Position numbers and translations under genes: made by a program | The notes under the pieces: generated by a model | What the model was told of the DNA's origin: nothing | The model's input: the letters and a program-made list of their open reading frames with translations, nothing else | Databases searched by the model: none | Assembly: GCA_049515555.1 (NCBI GenBank) | Contig: JBEKTY010000033.1 | Coordinates: 1-64,000, forward strand | Source: JBEKTY01 sp049515555 | GTDB taxonomy: Bacteria; Planctomycetota; Planctomycetia; Pirellulales; Thermoguttaceae | Reading direction: 5' to 3' | DNA length: 64,000 bases | Part shown: one piece after another, positions 8,429 to 17,848 of the stretch | How the letters are laid out: each line of letters starts with the position of its first letter | Position numbering within the stretch: position 1 is the stretch's first letter

Positions 8429-10033
8429 CTAGTCGGTGCCTGCCCCGCCCAATGACCAGTCACACTGCTGAACCTGCCGCGACAGGGCGGACACCGTCTG
8501 CCCGACGCCTTCCGCCCCGCGAACTGCCCAGTTCGCCACCGCTACCAGGATCGGCACCTTGCACGCTGAGACGTTAGAAGTCATCGCATCATCTTCGGGA
8601 GTCTGCTCCGTCTCCTGGGTGGACTCCTCGGCGGCGGTGTCGGCCGACTCATCCGTTTGCGACGTGGCATCCTCGGCCCCGGTCTTGGCGGACGGCTGGC
8701 TCGGCGAATCGACCTCATCGTCGTAGGCCTCATCGGCTTGCGGCTCGTGGGCGTTGGGCTGCATGGCCTTGTCGGCTTGCAGCTTCGCCTCGTCAACGTT
8801 GAGCTTGTCGGCTTGCGGCTTGGGCTCTTCAACCTTGGGCTGGTCCGCTTGCGGCTTCGCCTCATCAACGTTGGGCATGTCCGCTTGCGGCTTCGCCTCG
8901 TCAACATTGGCCTTGTCGGCCTGCGGCTTCGCCTCGTCAACGTTGGGCATGTCGGCCTGCGGCTTGGCCTCGTCAACCTTGGCCTTGTCGGCTTGCGGCT
9001 TGGCCTCATCAACCTTGGGCTGGTCCGCTTGCGGCTTGGCCTCATCAACCTTGGGCTGGTCCGCTTGCGGCTTCGCCTCATCAACGTTGGGCTGGTCCGC
9101 TTGCGGCTTCGCCTCATCAACGTTGGGCATGTCGGCCTGCGGCTTGGCCTCGTCAACCTTGGGCTGGTCCGCTTGCGGCTTGGGCTCGTCAACCTTGGGC
9201 TGGTCCGCTTGCGGCTTCGCCTCATCAACGTTGGCCTGGTCCGCTTGCGGCTTCGCTTCATCAACGTTGGGCTTGTCGGCCTGCGGCTTGGCCTCGTCAA
9301 CCTTGGGCTGGTCCGCTTGCGGCTTGGCCTCGTCAACCTTGGGCTGGTCCGCTTGCGGCTTGGCCTCGTCAACCTTGGGTTCGTCGTTAGAAGGCTTCGC
9401 CATCTCTTGGGCTTGAGAACTCGGCTGATCGGGTATCGTGGTCGGTTCGTCGGTGGTGTTGGCCGGATTGGTTGGGGCTTCGCCCGACGTTGGATTCTGC
9501 ACCGCGGAGCTATTGTCGGCCGCTGGCGGGGCATCCGAGCCGCCGGTGGCGTCCGTGCTCACACCGCCCTCTCGGCTCTCACCGGAGTAGCTGCCCGCAT
9601 CGCTGTACTTGTACGACGAGTCGTTATTCGCACCGTCGGTGTTCGGAGCGCCGGTTGCGCGGCCGGAATCCGGATCGCAATAATCGTAAGGCTTGCCGTC
9701 ACGCGCATCGTGGTACGTGTCGCTTCCGCTGGGGGTTGCCGCATCCTCGTGCGAAACTGCCGCATCACCCTGCGAAGAGGGCGGCGGCGTGCCGGCATCA
9801 TCAATAACAAGATCCTTCAAGGCCGGGATGTCGTTGATCGTGTAGTCCGTGCGCCACTCGCCACGAACGGCCATGCATTTGTCAAAACTTACGACGACGA
9901 CAAACTCGTCGGAATCCAGTGGACTGACGACCGAGGCGGTCACCTTCGCCGTGCCGGCCGACAACAGTGCGACCGCAATGAGGCTTCCGATGGCCGGGAA
10001 CGAGCGTGACAATGCGTTACCAGAAGATCTCAT
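8429..10033 (-). CDS. Secreted acidic protein with 17 tandem 12-residue repeats
   Basis: A 534-aa protein not recognised as a known family. A signal peptide (MRSSGNALSRSFPAIGSLIA then AVALLSAG) is followed by a small N-terminal region with two cysteines (FDKC, YDYCDPDSG), a Ser/Thr/Asp-rich segment, and 17 copies of a PKVDEAKPQADQ-type repeat. An acidic Glu/Asp/Thr tract and a short C-terminal region with two further cysteines (SACKVP, QQCDW) complete it. The repeats alternate charge and contain proline in every unit, which suggests an extended stalk or wall-spanning spacer. The ATG at 10033 has a GGAGGA site 9 nt upstream, so the longer upstream frame is not used. A strong terminator follows, so it is probably monocistronic. 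Confidence 0.75.
   Translation of the reverse strand: MRSSGNALSRSFPAIGSLIAVALLSAGTAKVTASVVSPLDSDEFVVVVSFDKCMAVRGEWRTDYTINDIPALKDLVIDDAGTPPPSSQGDAAVSHEDAATPSGSDTYHDARDGKPYDYCDPDSGRATGAPNTDGANNDSSYKYSDAGSYSGESREGGVSTDATGGSDAPPAADNSSAVQNPTSGEAPTNPANTTDEPTTIPDQPSSQAQEMAKPSNDEPKVDEAKPQADQPKVDEAKPQADQPKVDEAKPQADKPNVDEAKPQADQANVDEAKPQADQPKVDEPKPQADQPKVDEAKPQADMPNVDEAKPQADQPNVDEAKPQADQPKVDEAKPQADQPKVDEAKPQADKAKVDEAKPQADMPNVDEAKPQADKANVDEAKPQADMPNVDEAKPQADQPKVEEPKPQADKLNVDEAKLQADKAMQPNAHEPQADEAYDDEVDSPSQPSAKTGAEDATSQTDESADTAAEESTQETEQTPEDDAMTSNVSACKVPILVAVANWAVRGAEGVGQTVSALSRQVQQCDWSLGGAGTD
8768..9379 (-). repeat. 36-bp coding minisatellite, 17 units
   Basis: Seventeen in-frame 36-bp units encode (P/A/L)(K/N)VDE(A/P)KPQAD(Q/K/M). 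Variation is concentrated at the first two and last positions. Third-base variation is low, which points to recent expansion or ongoing homogenisation. Confidence 0.92.
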
Positions 10034-10373
10034 GTTTCCGTGTCCTCCGCGTATGAGGGGTTCTGAATGAAAGGGTAGTAAGACTTCGCCGCCGGCCGCA
10101 TCGCACCAACGCGGCCAACTGTAAGCGGTAAACGGTATCGGAGAGACACGCTGGCGTTTATTAGGCAATAAAAGCCGCCTGCGAGAGATGGATAAGTGTG
10201 CGGGTTTGACCAATTCGCGGGGAAAAAATGATCCAGGCAGTCGTGCCGGAATCGCGGCGTCTATTCCGGTCGGAAGATGCAGTTGGAATCGAATCTGCTC
10301 CCATCGGGCTGGCAAGATGGTCCGGCTATCGCAACTTTTCCAAGCCTGCGGCTAGCGGTGGAAAAGTCGGCCT

Positions 10374-10676
10374 GCGGACGACGGACGACGGACGACGGAC
10401 GACGGACGACGGACGACGGACGACGGGCGACGGACGACGGGAGACGGACGACGGGAGACCGGAGACGGACGGAAGCCAGACACGGAGACGCGGGGACGCG
10501 GAGACACGGAGACAAGACAAGGAGACAAGGAGACACGCCTGCACGGCGAAGGTTCGGTTTCTCCGGCCCCCGGTCCCCATGCCCCGGCTACACACCCGGT
10601 CTCGTTGGCTCCCGGTCTCCTTGTCTCCTTGTCTCCTTGGCTCCCGGTCTTCCCGTCGCCCGTCGCCCGTCGCGCA
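10374..10676. repeat. Compound inverted repeat built of short tandem units
   Basis: The left arm holds GACGGACGAC units (10374-10466) then GGAGACACGGAGACGCGG-type units (10473-10537). After a 75-bp centre, the right arm (10612-10676) holds the complementary GTCTCCTTGTCTCC and CGTCGCCCGTCGC units. The arms could pair into a long hairpin. The rest of the 10034-10752 spacer shows no gene. Confidence 0.85.
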
Positions 10677-10752
10677 TCCGCGCTGGCGGTAGGGGCCCGG
10701 ATCGCATATCATTATTTCTTGGTCCACAATCTGATCTTGGGGAGTTTCTGCC

Positions 10753-11937
10753 GTGAAACGTAGCGTTGTGTTGTGCGTTGTGTCGGCCCTCTTGGGGGCC
10801 GGCGTGGCGATTGGGCTGTGGCATGGCCCCAGCGTCGAGCCGCGCTCGGTGGCCCAAGAAGCGGTTGTGCCTGTGCCGTTCGTCCCGCCCGCGGCGGTGC
10901 CGGCGGGCACCGCGCCGGCCGCGGTCGCCGATCCCCGGGCAGTCTTCGACTATACGCCCGAGGAACGGGTCAACATCGCGGTCTACGAGAACGTCAATCG
11001 GGGCGTGGTCAACATTACAACCCGCGGCTTCCAGGGCGACCGGTTCCTGCTGATCGAGATTCCTTCCAAGGGGGAGGGCAGCGGCGTGGTGCTGGACCGC
11101 CAGGGACACATTCTGACCAATTCGCACGTGGTCGAGGGGGCCCGGCAAATGCAGGTCACGCTGTTCGACGGCAATACGTACGAGGCGCGGCTGGTGGGGC
11201 AGGACCCTGCCACCGACGTGGCGGTGATCAAGATCGACGCCCCGCCGCAGGCGCTGTTTCCCATCGTGCTGGGCAGCTCGACGCAGTTGCTGGTGGGCCA
11301 GCGGGTCTACGCCATCGGTAATCCCTTCGGCCTGGAGCGAACGCTCACCACGGGCATCATATCGAGCCTGAACCGCTCGCTGCCCAGCCGCACCGGCGGC
11401 TCGATCAAGTCGATCATCCAAATCGACGCGGCGATCAACCCGGGCAATTCCGGCGGCCCCCTGCTGGATAGCCACAGCCGGATGATCGGCATAAACACGG
11501 CCATTGCCAGCAAGACTGGCGAGAGCGCGGGGGTGGGCTTCGCCATTCCGGTCAACACGATCGCCCGCGTGGTCCCGCAATTGATCGCCACCGGCCACAT
11601 ACGCCGGCCGGAGGTGGGCATCCTCCGCGTCTACCAAACCGAGCGCGGGTTGCTGATTGCCAGCCTGGTTCCGGGCGGGGCGGCGGAGCGGGCCGGACTT
11701 CGCGGCCCGAAGGTCGTCCGCCAGCAGCGACGCCAGGGACCGTTCGTCTACGAGGTGCAGACCGTGGATCGGGCCGCCGCCGACCTGATCGTCGGCGTCG
11801 ACGGAAAACCCGTCAAGACCGCCGACGATTTCCTGGACGCCATCGAGAGCAAGCACCCCGGCGAGCAGGTGATCCTGACGGTCGTCCGCGGCGGCCAGCA
11901 GCGGCAGGTGGCGGTGACCCTGGAAGCCGGCGAATGA
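10753..11937 (+). CDS. DegP/HtrA-type serine protease with C-terminal PDZ domain
   Basis: A 394-aa S1C protease anchored or exported by an N-terminal hydrophobic segment (residues 4-22) and a Pro/Ala linker. The trypsin-like domain covers about 70-300, with the triad H125 (TNSHVVEG), D155 (ATDVAVIK) and S233 (GNSGGPLL). One PDZ domain follows (about 300-390), interrupted by a basic loop (GPKVVRQQRRQG). Such enzymes degrade or chaperone misfolded envelope proteins. The GTG start has GGGGAG 8 nt upstream. It has one PDZ, so DegQ/DegS-like rather than a two-PDZ DegP. It is separated from both neighbours by repeat elements. Confidence 0.92.
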   Translation: MKRSVVLCVVSALLGAGVAIGLWHGPSVEPRSVAQEAVVPVPFVPPAAVPAGTAPAAVADPRAVFDYTPEERVNIAVYENVNRGVVNITTRGFQGDRFLLIEIPSKGEGSGVVLDRQGHILTNSHVVEGARQMQVTLFDGNTYEARLVGQDPATDVAVIKIDAPPQALFPIVLGSSTQLLVGQRVYAIGNPFGLERTLTTGIISSLNRSLPSRTGGSIKSIIQIDAAINPGNSGGPLLDSHSRMIGINTAIASKTGESAGVGFAIPVNTIARVVPQLIATGHIRRPEVGILRVYQTERGLLIASLVPGGAAERAGLRGPKVVRQQRRQGPFVYEVQTVDRAAADLIVGVDGKPVKTADDFLDAIESKHPGEQVILTVVRGGQQRQVAVTLEAGE

Positions 11938-11981
11938 GCCCGGCTGTGCTAGTGACCGACCGAGGGTGGCACCGCAAGGCG

Positions 11982-12066
11982 GGTCTTGGGGCTTCGGTCT
12001 TGGGCCTTAGGTCTTAGCTGAGACATTCGACGCGAAAACCCAAGACCCAAGGCCTAAGACCAAAGT
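11982..12066. repeat. Compound inverted repeat (GTCTTGGGCCTTAG type)
   Basis: Left arm GGTCTTGGGGCTTCGGTCTT and following units (11982-12018) face the complementary CCCAAGACCCAAGGCCTAAG units (12037-12066), with an 18-bp centre. It lies just after the protease stop codon, so the transcript hairpin may act in 3' end formation or stability. Confidence 0.8.
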
Positions 12067-12083
12067 CCTCCCACGATGCGCTC

Positions 12084-12112
12084 TTGTGGGCCGGCGACCG
12101 TTGTGCTAAAGT
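12084..12112 (+). promoter_or_regulatory. Candidate extended -10 promoter of the methyltransferase gene
   Basis: TTGTGG at 12084-12089 and TAAAGT at 12107-12112 are 17 bp apart, with TGC directly before the -10. This would give a leader of about 55 nt. Confidence 0.4.
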
Positions 12113-12171
12113 CCGCCCGCCTCGCGCCGGACGTTCGGCAGAACTGTCTTCTTCGGCCGGGAAAGGATTCC

Positions 12172-12744
12172 ATGCCCATCCTCAGCGAATATGCGCGAAA
12201 GAGGAAGATCAAGCAGTTCCTGAAAGCGATCCCCCGCAATGCGCAGATCCTGGAGGTCGGCTGCGGCAGCGGCTGGGCCTTGCAATACCTGCGCTCGGGC
12301 GGATGGCGGCATTGCTACGGCCTGGACCTGCGGCCGCCGGCCGACTATGTGGGCGATATCCGCCAGTGGCGGCAATTGGGCCTGCGGGGCGAGTCGCTGG
12401 ACGTCATCCTGGCCTTCGAGGTGGTCGAGCACGTCGACTGCTTCCGCGAGTGTTACGAGTTGCTCCGGCCCGGCGGCCGGCTGTTGCTGACGACACCCCG
12501 GCCCGGCGCGGATTGGCTCCTGAAGGTACTGGAATGGTGCGGACTGAGTCAGCGGCGCACCAGCCCGCACGACCGGCTCGTCGATCTGGGCACGGTCGGG
12601 CAGTTCGAACGCAAGCAGGTGTGGCTGGTGGGCCTGCTATCGCAGTGGGCGGTGTTCCAGAAGTTGCCGCGGCCCCAGGTTCCGGCCCCGCCCATGCTGA
12701 GCCCCGCGGAAACGGTCGGCTCGTGGGAAGAGGCGCTTGTATAG
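12172..12744 (+). CDS. SAM-dependent methyltransferase (type 11 superfamily)
   Basis: A 190-aa class I methyltransferase. SAM motif I is ILEVGCGSGWA at 26-36, then YGLDLRP, then the acidic-loop motif LDVILAFEVVEHV and the post-motif LLRPGGRLLLTTPRP. The ATG at 12172 is preceded by an AAGGA site. The upstream extension to 12076 reads through a leader with no family similarity. The substrate cannot be read from the sequence; relatives methylate quinones, sugars or lipids. Confidence 0.82.
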   Translation: MPILSEYARKRKIKQFLKAIPRNAQILEVGCGSGWALQYLRSGGWRHCYGLDLRPPADYVGDIRQWRQLGLRGESLDVILAFEVVEHVDCFRECYELLRPGGRLLLTTPRPGADWLLKVLEWCGLSQRRTSPHDRLVDLGTVGQFERKQVWLVGLLSQWAVFQKLPRPQVPAPPMLSPAETVGSWEEALV

Positions 12745-12788
12745 TGGCGCGGGGGCAGTAAGGAACTATCTAAAGAGGACAAATCCCC

Positions 12789-12829
12789 TAGTCCCCTCAC
12801 CCCCGGCCCCTCCCAGAGGGAGAGGGGAG
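12789..12829. repeat. CCCTCTCCC-type palindromic repeat
   Basis: A CCCCTCACCC stretch leads into the palindrome core CCTCCCAGAGGGAGAGG. The same family occurs at 27481-27499 and as an inverted pair at 32849-33034. Confidence 0.7.
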
Positions 12830-12899
12830 ATCGGTCCGTATGCGTCCGCTAACTTGGTTCGTAGGGGGCTTTTCTGCGATCAACCCGCCCCCCCCACCG

Positions 12900-15800
12900 C
12901 TATTGACCGCCGATGGGCAGCGCCAGACTTCCCCTTGCAAACTTCAGGCTCTGGCCGGGCCGGATGCCGAGTGTGTGTGTCTTGAATAGTACCTCGGGCG
13001 ACGCGAGCGAAATCAAGAGCGTGCCGCCATCGCTAAAGACAACGGAGATCTGTCCCCCGTCGCAGGAGAGCCGGGTTTGTCCGGCGCTCAGCTCGGAAAA
13101 ATTGCGAATGATCGTGGCCGACAGCGGGCCGGGCGGTTCCTGATTCACGCCGCCTAAGGCGAAACCCCGAGGCTTGCGACCGATCGTGGCCCGCGCCGGG
13201 TCTGCCTGCTCCCAGGGGCGCAGGAAGAAAGTGGCACGGGAGGTAGTTCCCGAAGAAAAGACCATATATTCCTGCTCGCCGTCGCGCCAATACCACGAGC
13301 CGCCGCTATTGCCCATGAGCTCGATGGCCAGACTGCCCTCGCGGTACCAGACGCAGACGTAGTTGCGATCGGAGTACCAGTACAGCCGCCAATCACCGAG
13401 TTGATACAAGTGATTCCCTTCGATCTCGACGACGGTAGGGTAAACGACCGCGGAGATCGACTTGCAGGCCGCCGCCAGGGCCTGATCGGCCGCCTGGCGC
13501 TGGGCGTCGGGCTTTGTGTGCGCCGCCTCCGCACGCTTCTTCAAGACCTCAAGCTTCTTCTGAATCTTATTGAGCAGGCCGTCGATCTGGTTCTTGCGCC
13601 TCGCCTTGGCTTGCTCGTAGGCTTGCGTGGCAAGAACCTGGGCCTGGACCTGGACCTGGGCCGGGGTCGGGGGCCGCCTGGACAGCCGAGACGAAGACGG
13701 AAGCGTCGGAATTGTGGACCTGGTGGAGAACGTGGGCGGCGGCGCGGGAAGCGGCTCGAAGACCGGCATGCGGAGGTTCACGTCGTTTTGAGTAAGAGTC
13801 TTTAGCACCTCCTTCCTGTCGGGGCCCGGGTCCGCCGTGTACCAGCCGCGAATCGTGGCCATGGCTTTCGAGAGGGCTTCTTCTTTTCGGGTGAGGTCCG
13901 AATCCGCCGTCGCGCCGGATTGCGAGACGCCGCGGAGGGCCAGGTACAGGCCGCCGGGCCTCGGTTCCAGCGACACGTCGACCCGCCCGTGCCCCGTCGT
14001 CGTCGCTAGCGCCGCGACCTCCCGGGTCGCTCCGGGCGGCATATTCTCAAAGCCTTGGCCGAATGCCCAAGTCTGCCCGGCCGCGCCGTCGAGCTTCCCG
14101 AGGCCCAAGGACAACTTCTGCGAAGCGAGCCTCCCGAGCGCTTCGGGTGGTATCCGGGCGGCGCCGCCCGCCAGCGGCAGGTTCTGGACCAGGACGCCCT
14201 TGTGCTGGGTGGCGGCTTGGCGCGCGGTGCTGATCCATTGCGTCTCCGCGGCCGAGGGCCCGGGCGGACTGTCGGGCGGGGCGGCCGCTTCCTTCTCAGG
14301 CTTGGGGCTGTCGGCGACCGGCCCGGGCGGCGGCTGGGGCTCCGCGGCAGCCTTGCTTACCGTGACGGTAAACATCGTCTGAGCCGTCTGGCCGTCCGAG
14401 GCTTGGGCCCATACCGTCACATCGCACTTGCCCGCAGGCTGGTCCGGCGGCGGCGTCCACGAGAACGCGCCTGTTTGCGGGTCGACCGTCGCTCCGGCGG
14501 GGCCCTGGGGGTCAAGGCGATAAGACAACTTCCCCCGCCAGGCATCGGCATTCTCCACCGACACGGATAGACCCAGTGGCCTGCCCGCCTCGACCGTCTG
14601 AGCGGCAATGGGCACAAGCCGGAAAGGTTTATCGATCGGATTGACGATTCGGGCTTTCTGCCGGTCCGGTGTTTCCTTGCTTGCAGTCTCAGTCTCGGCT
14701 TGGCTCGTCCGGCTGTCGGTGACGAGTGTCGTGGTGGTGGGGCCGCCGCGGCGCGGCAGGAAGAGCGCTGTGGCCAGGAGCACGAGGCAGACGAGCGCGG
14801 CGCCGGCCGCGGTGCGGAGGAAGATCCGGAGGATGGTGTTCTGTTGGCCGGCCAGCCGTACGAGCAGCCCATCGGCGCCCTTGACCGCGGACCAGGCGAC
14901 GTGCCAGAGCCCGCGGGAGCGGCGTCTGACGGCCTTCCGGGCGCGGCCCTTCAGATGCCGGCTGCGCGGCGCCGCCGTGTCGGCTTGCAGCTCCGCGACG
15001 AACTCGTCGGAGATGACCGGCTGGGTGTCCACCGGCATCGCGGCCGGCCCCGGCACGGTCCCGATCGCGGCCAGCGGCAGCGTGCCCTCGGCCGGCTCGG
15101 CACTGGCCGGCCCGGCAGTGGCCGGGTCGGCGCCGGCCGGCTCATCCGGCTGCGACCGGGGCGACAGTTCGCGGGCGGGTGTCGCCGCGATGGGGGTCGC
15201 CGCCGGCGGGGCGGCCGACGCCGCGGCCTGCGGCGAACCCCTGGCCGCCAGCACCGCCTCGACCGCCTCGCGCTCCTCGCGCCGTAGCGGGAGCACCCGG
15301 CTGCCCAAGACGAACTCCTCCAACAGCGGCACCTGCTCCAGCCGCCGGCCGCAGGCCAGAATCAGCCGGCCCACCAGCGACTGCACGACCGGCTCCTTCG
15401 CCCGCCACAGCTCCTGAAAGACCTCGGACTCGGCCGGCCGGCGGTAGTCCGACTCCCGGAACAAGAGGTTGTCGCCGTTGTTGAACCGCTGCCAGAGGTC
15501 CTTCCGGCCCACCATCAGGCAGCGGACCGCGCCGTAGATGGCCAGGTGCGAGAAGCGATCCACCTCGGCGCTGTAGATCCCCTCGCGAATTCGCTGCGGG
15601 TGCTGGTAGGCCGGGTGGCCCAGCTCGCCGGAGCGGATGCCGGCCAGGGCGGGCACGTACATCCCGTCGTAATCGATCAGCCGCAGGGCCAAGGCGCCGC
15701 CGCTGGTGGGGACCAAAAGCACGTTGCCGTGCTGGAGGTCGGCGTGGGCCATCCCCGTCTCGCGAAGCCGGGGCGCAAGCTTTACCCACAAGTCCAAGAG

Positions 15801-16155
15801 CATCTTCAGGTTCCGCGGCCGCTCAAGGTGCTCCTCGACGAACTGGTTGAGGCTCAGCCCTTCCACCCACCGCATTTTCAAGACCGGGAACCGCCCGCCA
15901 CCGACGCGAATGCCTTCGGCCTGGTACTGGAAATCGACGGTGAAGGGCAGCCGGGCCTGCTCCAGGTGCGCCGCAATGCTGCGGTACCGATCCTGCAAGC
16001 CCCGCACCTCGCGGGTAGGCGAAGTTGCCGGACCAGAGCAGGGGCAGGCCCAGCGGGCCGCGTGCCACCTCGCCGGCTTGCAGTTCCTCGTCGGCCAGCG
16101 CGGCCCGCGGGTTCTGCACGGCCGCGTTATAGTCGCCGGGGGTCGGCCAGGTCAT
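12900..16155 (-). pseudogene. Membrane-anchored protein kinase-like protein of a TerY-P-like triad, frame-shifted near its N-terminus
   Basis: The gene starts at ATG 16155, overlapping the PP2C stop as ATGA, and encodes MTWPTPGDYNAAVQNPRAAL up to about LLWSGNFA. A small deletion plus frameshift at about 16008-16020 then joins this to REVRGLQDRY in another frame, removing the expected nucleotide loop and VAVK-type lysine. The rest is intact to 12900: HADLQHGN as catalytic loop, IDYDGMYVP in the DFG position, a Pro/Ala linker, one membrane helix (LRIFLRTAAGAALVCLVLL), a cadherin-like Ig domain (SVSVENADAW to FTVTVSK), a helical region and a beta-rich C-terminus. If real, the mutation inactivates ATP binding; a sequencing error is the main alternative. 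The family assignment is good and the function is inferred. Confidence 0.72.
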
Positions 16156-16904
16156 GGCCCCGCCTCCTCCAGGGGTATTGCCAGCAGGGTTACGTCGTCG
16201 TTGCGCAAGCGGCCCGCGGTGCGGAGCCCCTCGATCCAGGCCGCGAACAAGTTGCCCTCCGGCGGCGCGGCGAGCAGGGCTTCCAGCGCGCCCCAGGGGT
16301 TGCCGCCGGCCTCGTGCTCCGACAAACAGCAGTGGGCCAGGGCGTCGGTCATGGCCCACAGCCGGTCGCCGCGCTGGCCGCAGCCCTCGTCCCACACGCG
16401 GCGCCGGCGGCGGACGCCTTCCAGCGAGGCCCGCGAGCCGACCAGGCTGGGCACGTTGTCGAACTGCCCGGCGCGATCCAGGGGAAAGGCGGCCAGCACC
16501 GCGGCGCCGCGGGTGTGCATGAGGCACGTATCGCCCACGGCCGCGGCCTGCCAGCGATAGACCATGCCCGCCGGCGGCGTCAGCACCAGGCCCAGGAACG
16601 TGGCGAACGCACCCTGCGACACGCCCGCCTCGGCGTACCACGGCAGCCGCCGGCCGCGGACCTCGGCGTCCCACCGCTGCTGGGCGGCCAGCAGCGAGGT
16701 AGGCCACCGTCCGGCCGGGCAGTCGCTCCCGTGCACGAAGTCCTCGACCAGCAGCCGCGCCCACAGGCCGGTGAAGCAACCTTCCGTAGCGCCGTCGGCC
16801 AAGGCATAGCGGCCGGCCCGGTCGTCCAAGGCGAAGGCGTCCTCGTATTCCGCCGGGCTGCTGCCGCGGCGCGGCAACCAGAAGCTGTACGCGGCCGGCG
16901 CCAT
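16152..16904 (-). CDS. PP2C-family serine/threonine phosphatase
   Basis: A 250-aa stand-alone PP2C phosphatase. Motifs in order are EDAFALDD (about 21-28), the metal-site motif LADGATEG (D37, G38), AVGDTCLMH, GDRLWAMTDALA and the closing RNDDVTLLAI, giving a near-complete set of metal-binding acidic residues. It starts 4 nt after the vWA gene stop and its own stop overlaps the kinase-like gene start as ATGA, so the three form a tightly coupled operon. Its likely job is to reverse phosphorylation by the neighbouring kinase. The compact size and gene order match phosphatases of TerY-P triads. Confidence 0.88.
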   Translation of the reverse strand: MAPAAYSFWLPRRGSSPAEYEDAFALDDRAGRYALADGATEGCFTGLWARLLVEDFVHGSDCPAGRWPTSLLAAQQRWDAEVRGRRLPWYAEAGVSQGAFATFLGLVLTPPAGMVYRWQAAAVGDTCLMHTRGAAVLAAFPLDRAGQFDNVPSLVGSRASLEGVRRRRRVWDEGCGQRGDRLWAMTDALAHCCLSEHEAGGNPWGALEALLAAPPEGNLFAAWIEGLRTAGRLRNDDVTLLAIPLEEAGP

Positions 16905-16908
16905 ACGG

Positions 16909-17760
16909 CTAACTCCAGGCCCTGACGCTGCTGTCGACCCGCGTGCCGATGTTCAAAAACATGATCACCGAGGCCAAATCGGCATTGAAAGCGAATCCCA
17001 CTGCCCCTTCCCCCACCGAGGTCTCCAGGATCTGCGCCTGGCGGAGCATCGCCCCGGGCAGCGGGCTGGACATCCAGAACAGCAGCCGCGCGTAGTCGTC
17101 CGACAAAGCGCGCTCGTCGGTGGGAAAGAGGATCGGCCTCTCGCCCCGCGCCGAGACGTGCAGGTTGAACAGCAGGACGTTGCCGTCATAAGAAGCCACG
17201 CTCCGCAGGGCCACCGCCGGCTGCCGAGGATCGCCGTCGGTCGCCGCCCCATCGGTAATGTTGACGACGATCGGCGGAAAACAATGCGGGTACTGGCCGA
17301 CAAAGGCAGTGACGACCTGGCCGGCCGCCTGCAGCGCCGCGCACATGGGGGTCTTGCCCTGGGCCTTGGGCTCGAACCACACCGGGAAGCGCACCCGCTG
17401 CTCGACCAATCCGCCCACCCCGTCCTCGACCCGCCGCACGCGATCATCGACCCGCAGCGGGTTGCTGCCGATGACACTCACCGGCTGAATGACGTTTCCC
17501 GCCAGGGCCGGCACCGGCAACCCCAGGCCGATCTCGCTGCCGTAGCCGATGGCCCCGATGTAGTAGCGGTCGAGGATGTACTCGCCCTTGGCACAGCGAA
17601 AGACGAGCGTTTGCACGAGGCGATTGATGGCGTCGGCCACGCCTTCGGCCTTCGTCTTGCCCGCATCCCCGCCCCACCGCTCGCCCATCGAGCCCGACTG
17701 GTCTACAAGAAACAGGAAACACGTCGGATTGCTGCGGCTGATCTCGGCTTCGTAGGACAT
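16909..17760 (-). CDS. TerY-like von Willebrand A domain protein
   Basis: A 283-aa cytoplasmic vWA protein. The metal-ion-dependent adhesion motif is intact (FLFLVDQSGSMG, DxSxS at about 17-21), with a second site near KTPMCAAL and a third near VVNITDGAATDGD. In TerY-P triads a vWA protein of this type acts with a PP2C phosphatase and a kinase. The start at ATG 17760 is chosen because everything upstream to 18018 is repeat DNA (GTGGGGCTCGC... repeat) translated. It is the first gene of the leftward triad operon. A promoter could not be identified because repeat DNA fills the upstream region. Confidence 0.85.
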   Translation of the reverse strand: MSYEAEISRSNPTCFLFLVDQSGSMGERWGGDAGKTKAEGVADAINRLVQTLVFRCAKGEYILDRYYIGAIGYGSEIGLGLPVPALAGNVIQPVSVIGSNPLRVDDRVRRVEDGVGGLVEQRVRFPVWFEPKAQGKTPMCAALQAAGQVVTAFVGQYPHCFPPIVVNITDGAATDGDPRQPAVALRSVASYDGNVLLFNLHVSARGERPILFPTDERALSDDYARLLFWMSSPLPGAMLRQAQILETSVGEGAVGFAFNADLASVIMFLNIGTRVDSSVRAWS

Positions 17761-17802
17761 AAGGCGAGGTTCTCCGCGAAGGGCCCGCGAATCCTGACCA
17801 TC

Positions 17803-17848
17803 GGGTGGGTCGAGCCGTAGGGTGGGTCGAGCGAAGCGAGCCCCACCG
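17803..17848. repeat. GTAGGGTGGGTCGAGC repeat, one full and one partial copy
   Basis: A full 31-bp unit from GTAGGGTGGGTCGAGC to GCGAGCCCCACC at 17818-17848 follows a partial copy at 17803-17815. An identical full unit lies at 21860-21890. The ends GGTGGG and CCCACC are complementary, so it can form a hairpin. The remaining spacer 17849-18290 has no supported gene. Confidence 0.85.

Noticed and set aside
7739..8455. A 238-codon rightward frame over the vWA gene start
   Set aside because: It starts inside the signal-peptide region of the opposite-strand gene and crosses a clear terminator. It has no ribosome site or conserved motif.
8657..9416. Long repetitive frames on the plus strand and a possible CRISPR-like array
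   Set aside because: The 36-bp period is a coding repeat of the minus-strand protein. There are no unique spacers, and cas genes are absent.
10228..10910. Several overlapping open frames in the 10.2-10.9 kb spacer
   Set aside because: They are translations of the GACGGAC and GGAGACA tandem arrays in all frames and lack codon bias.
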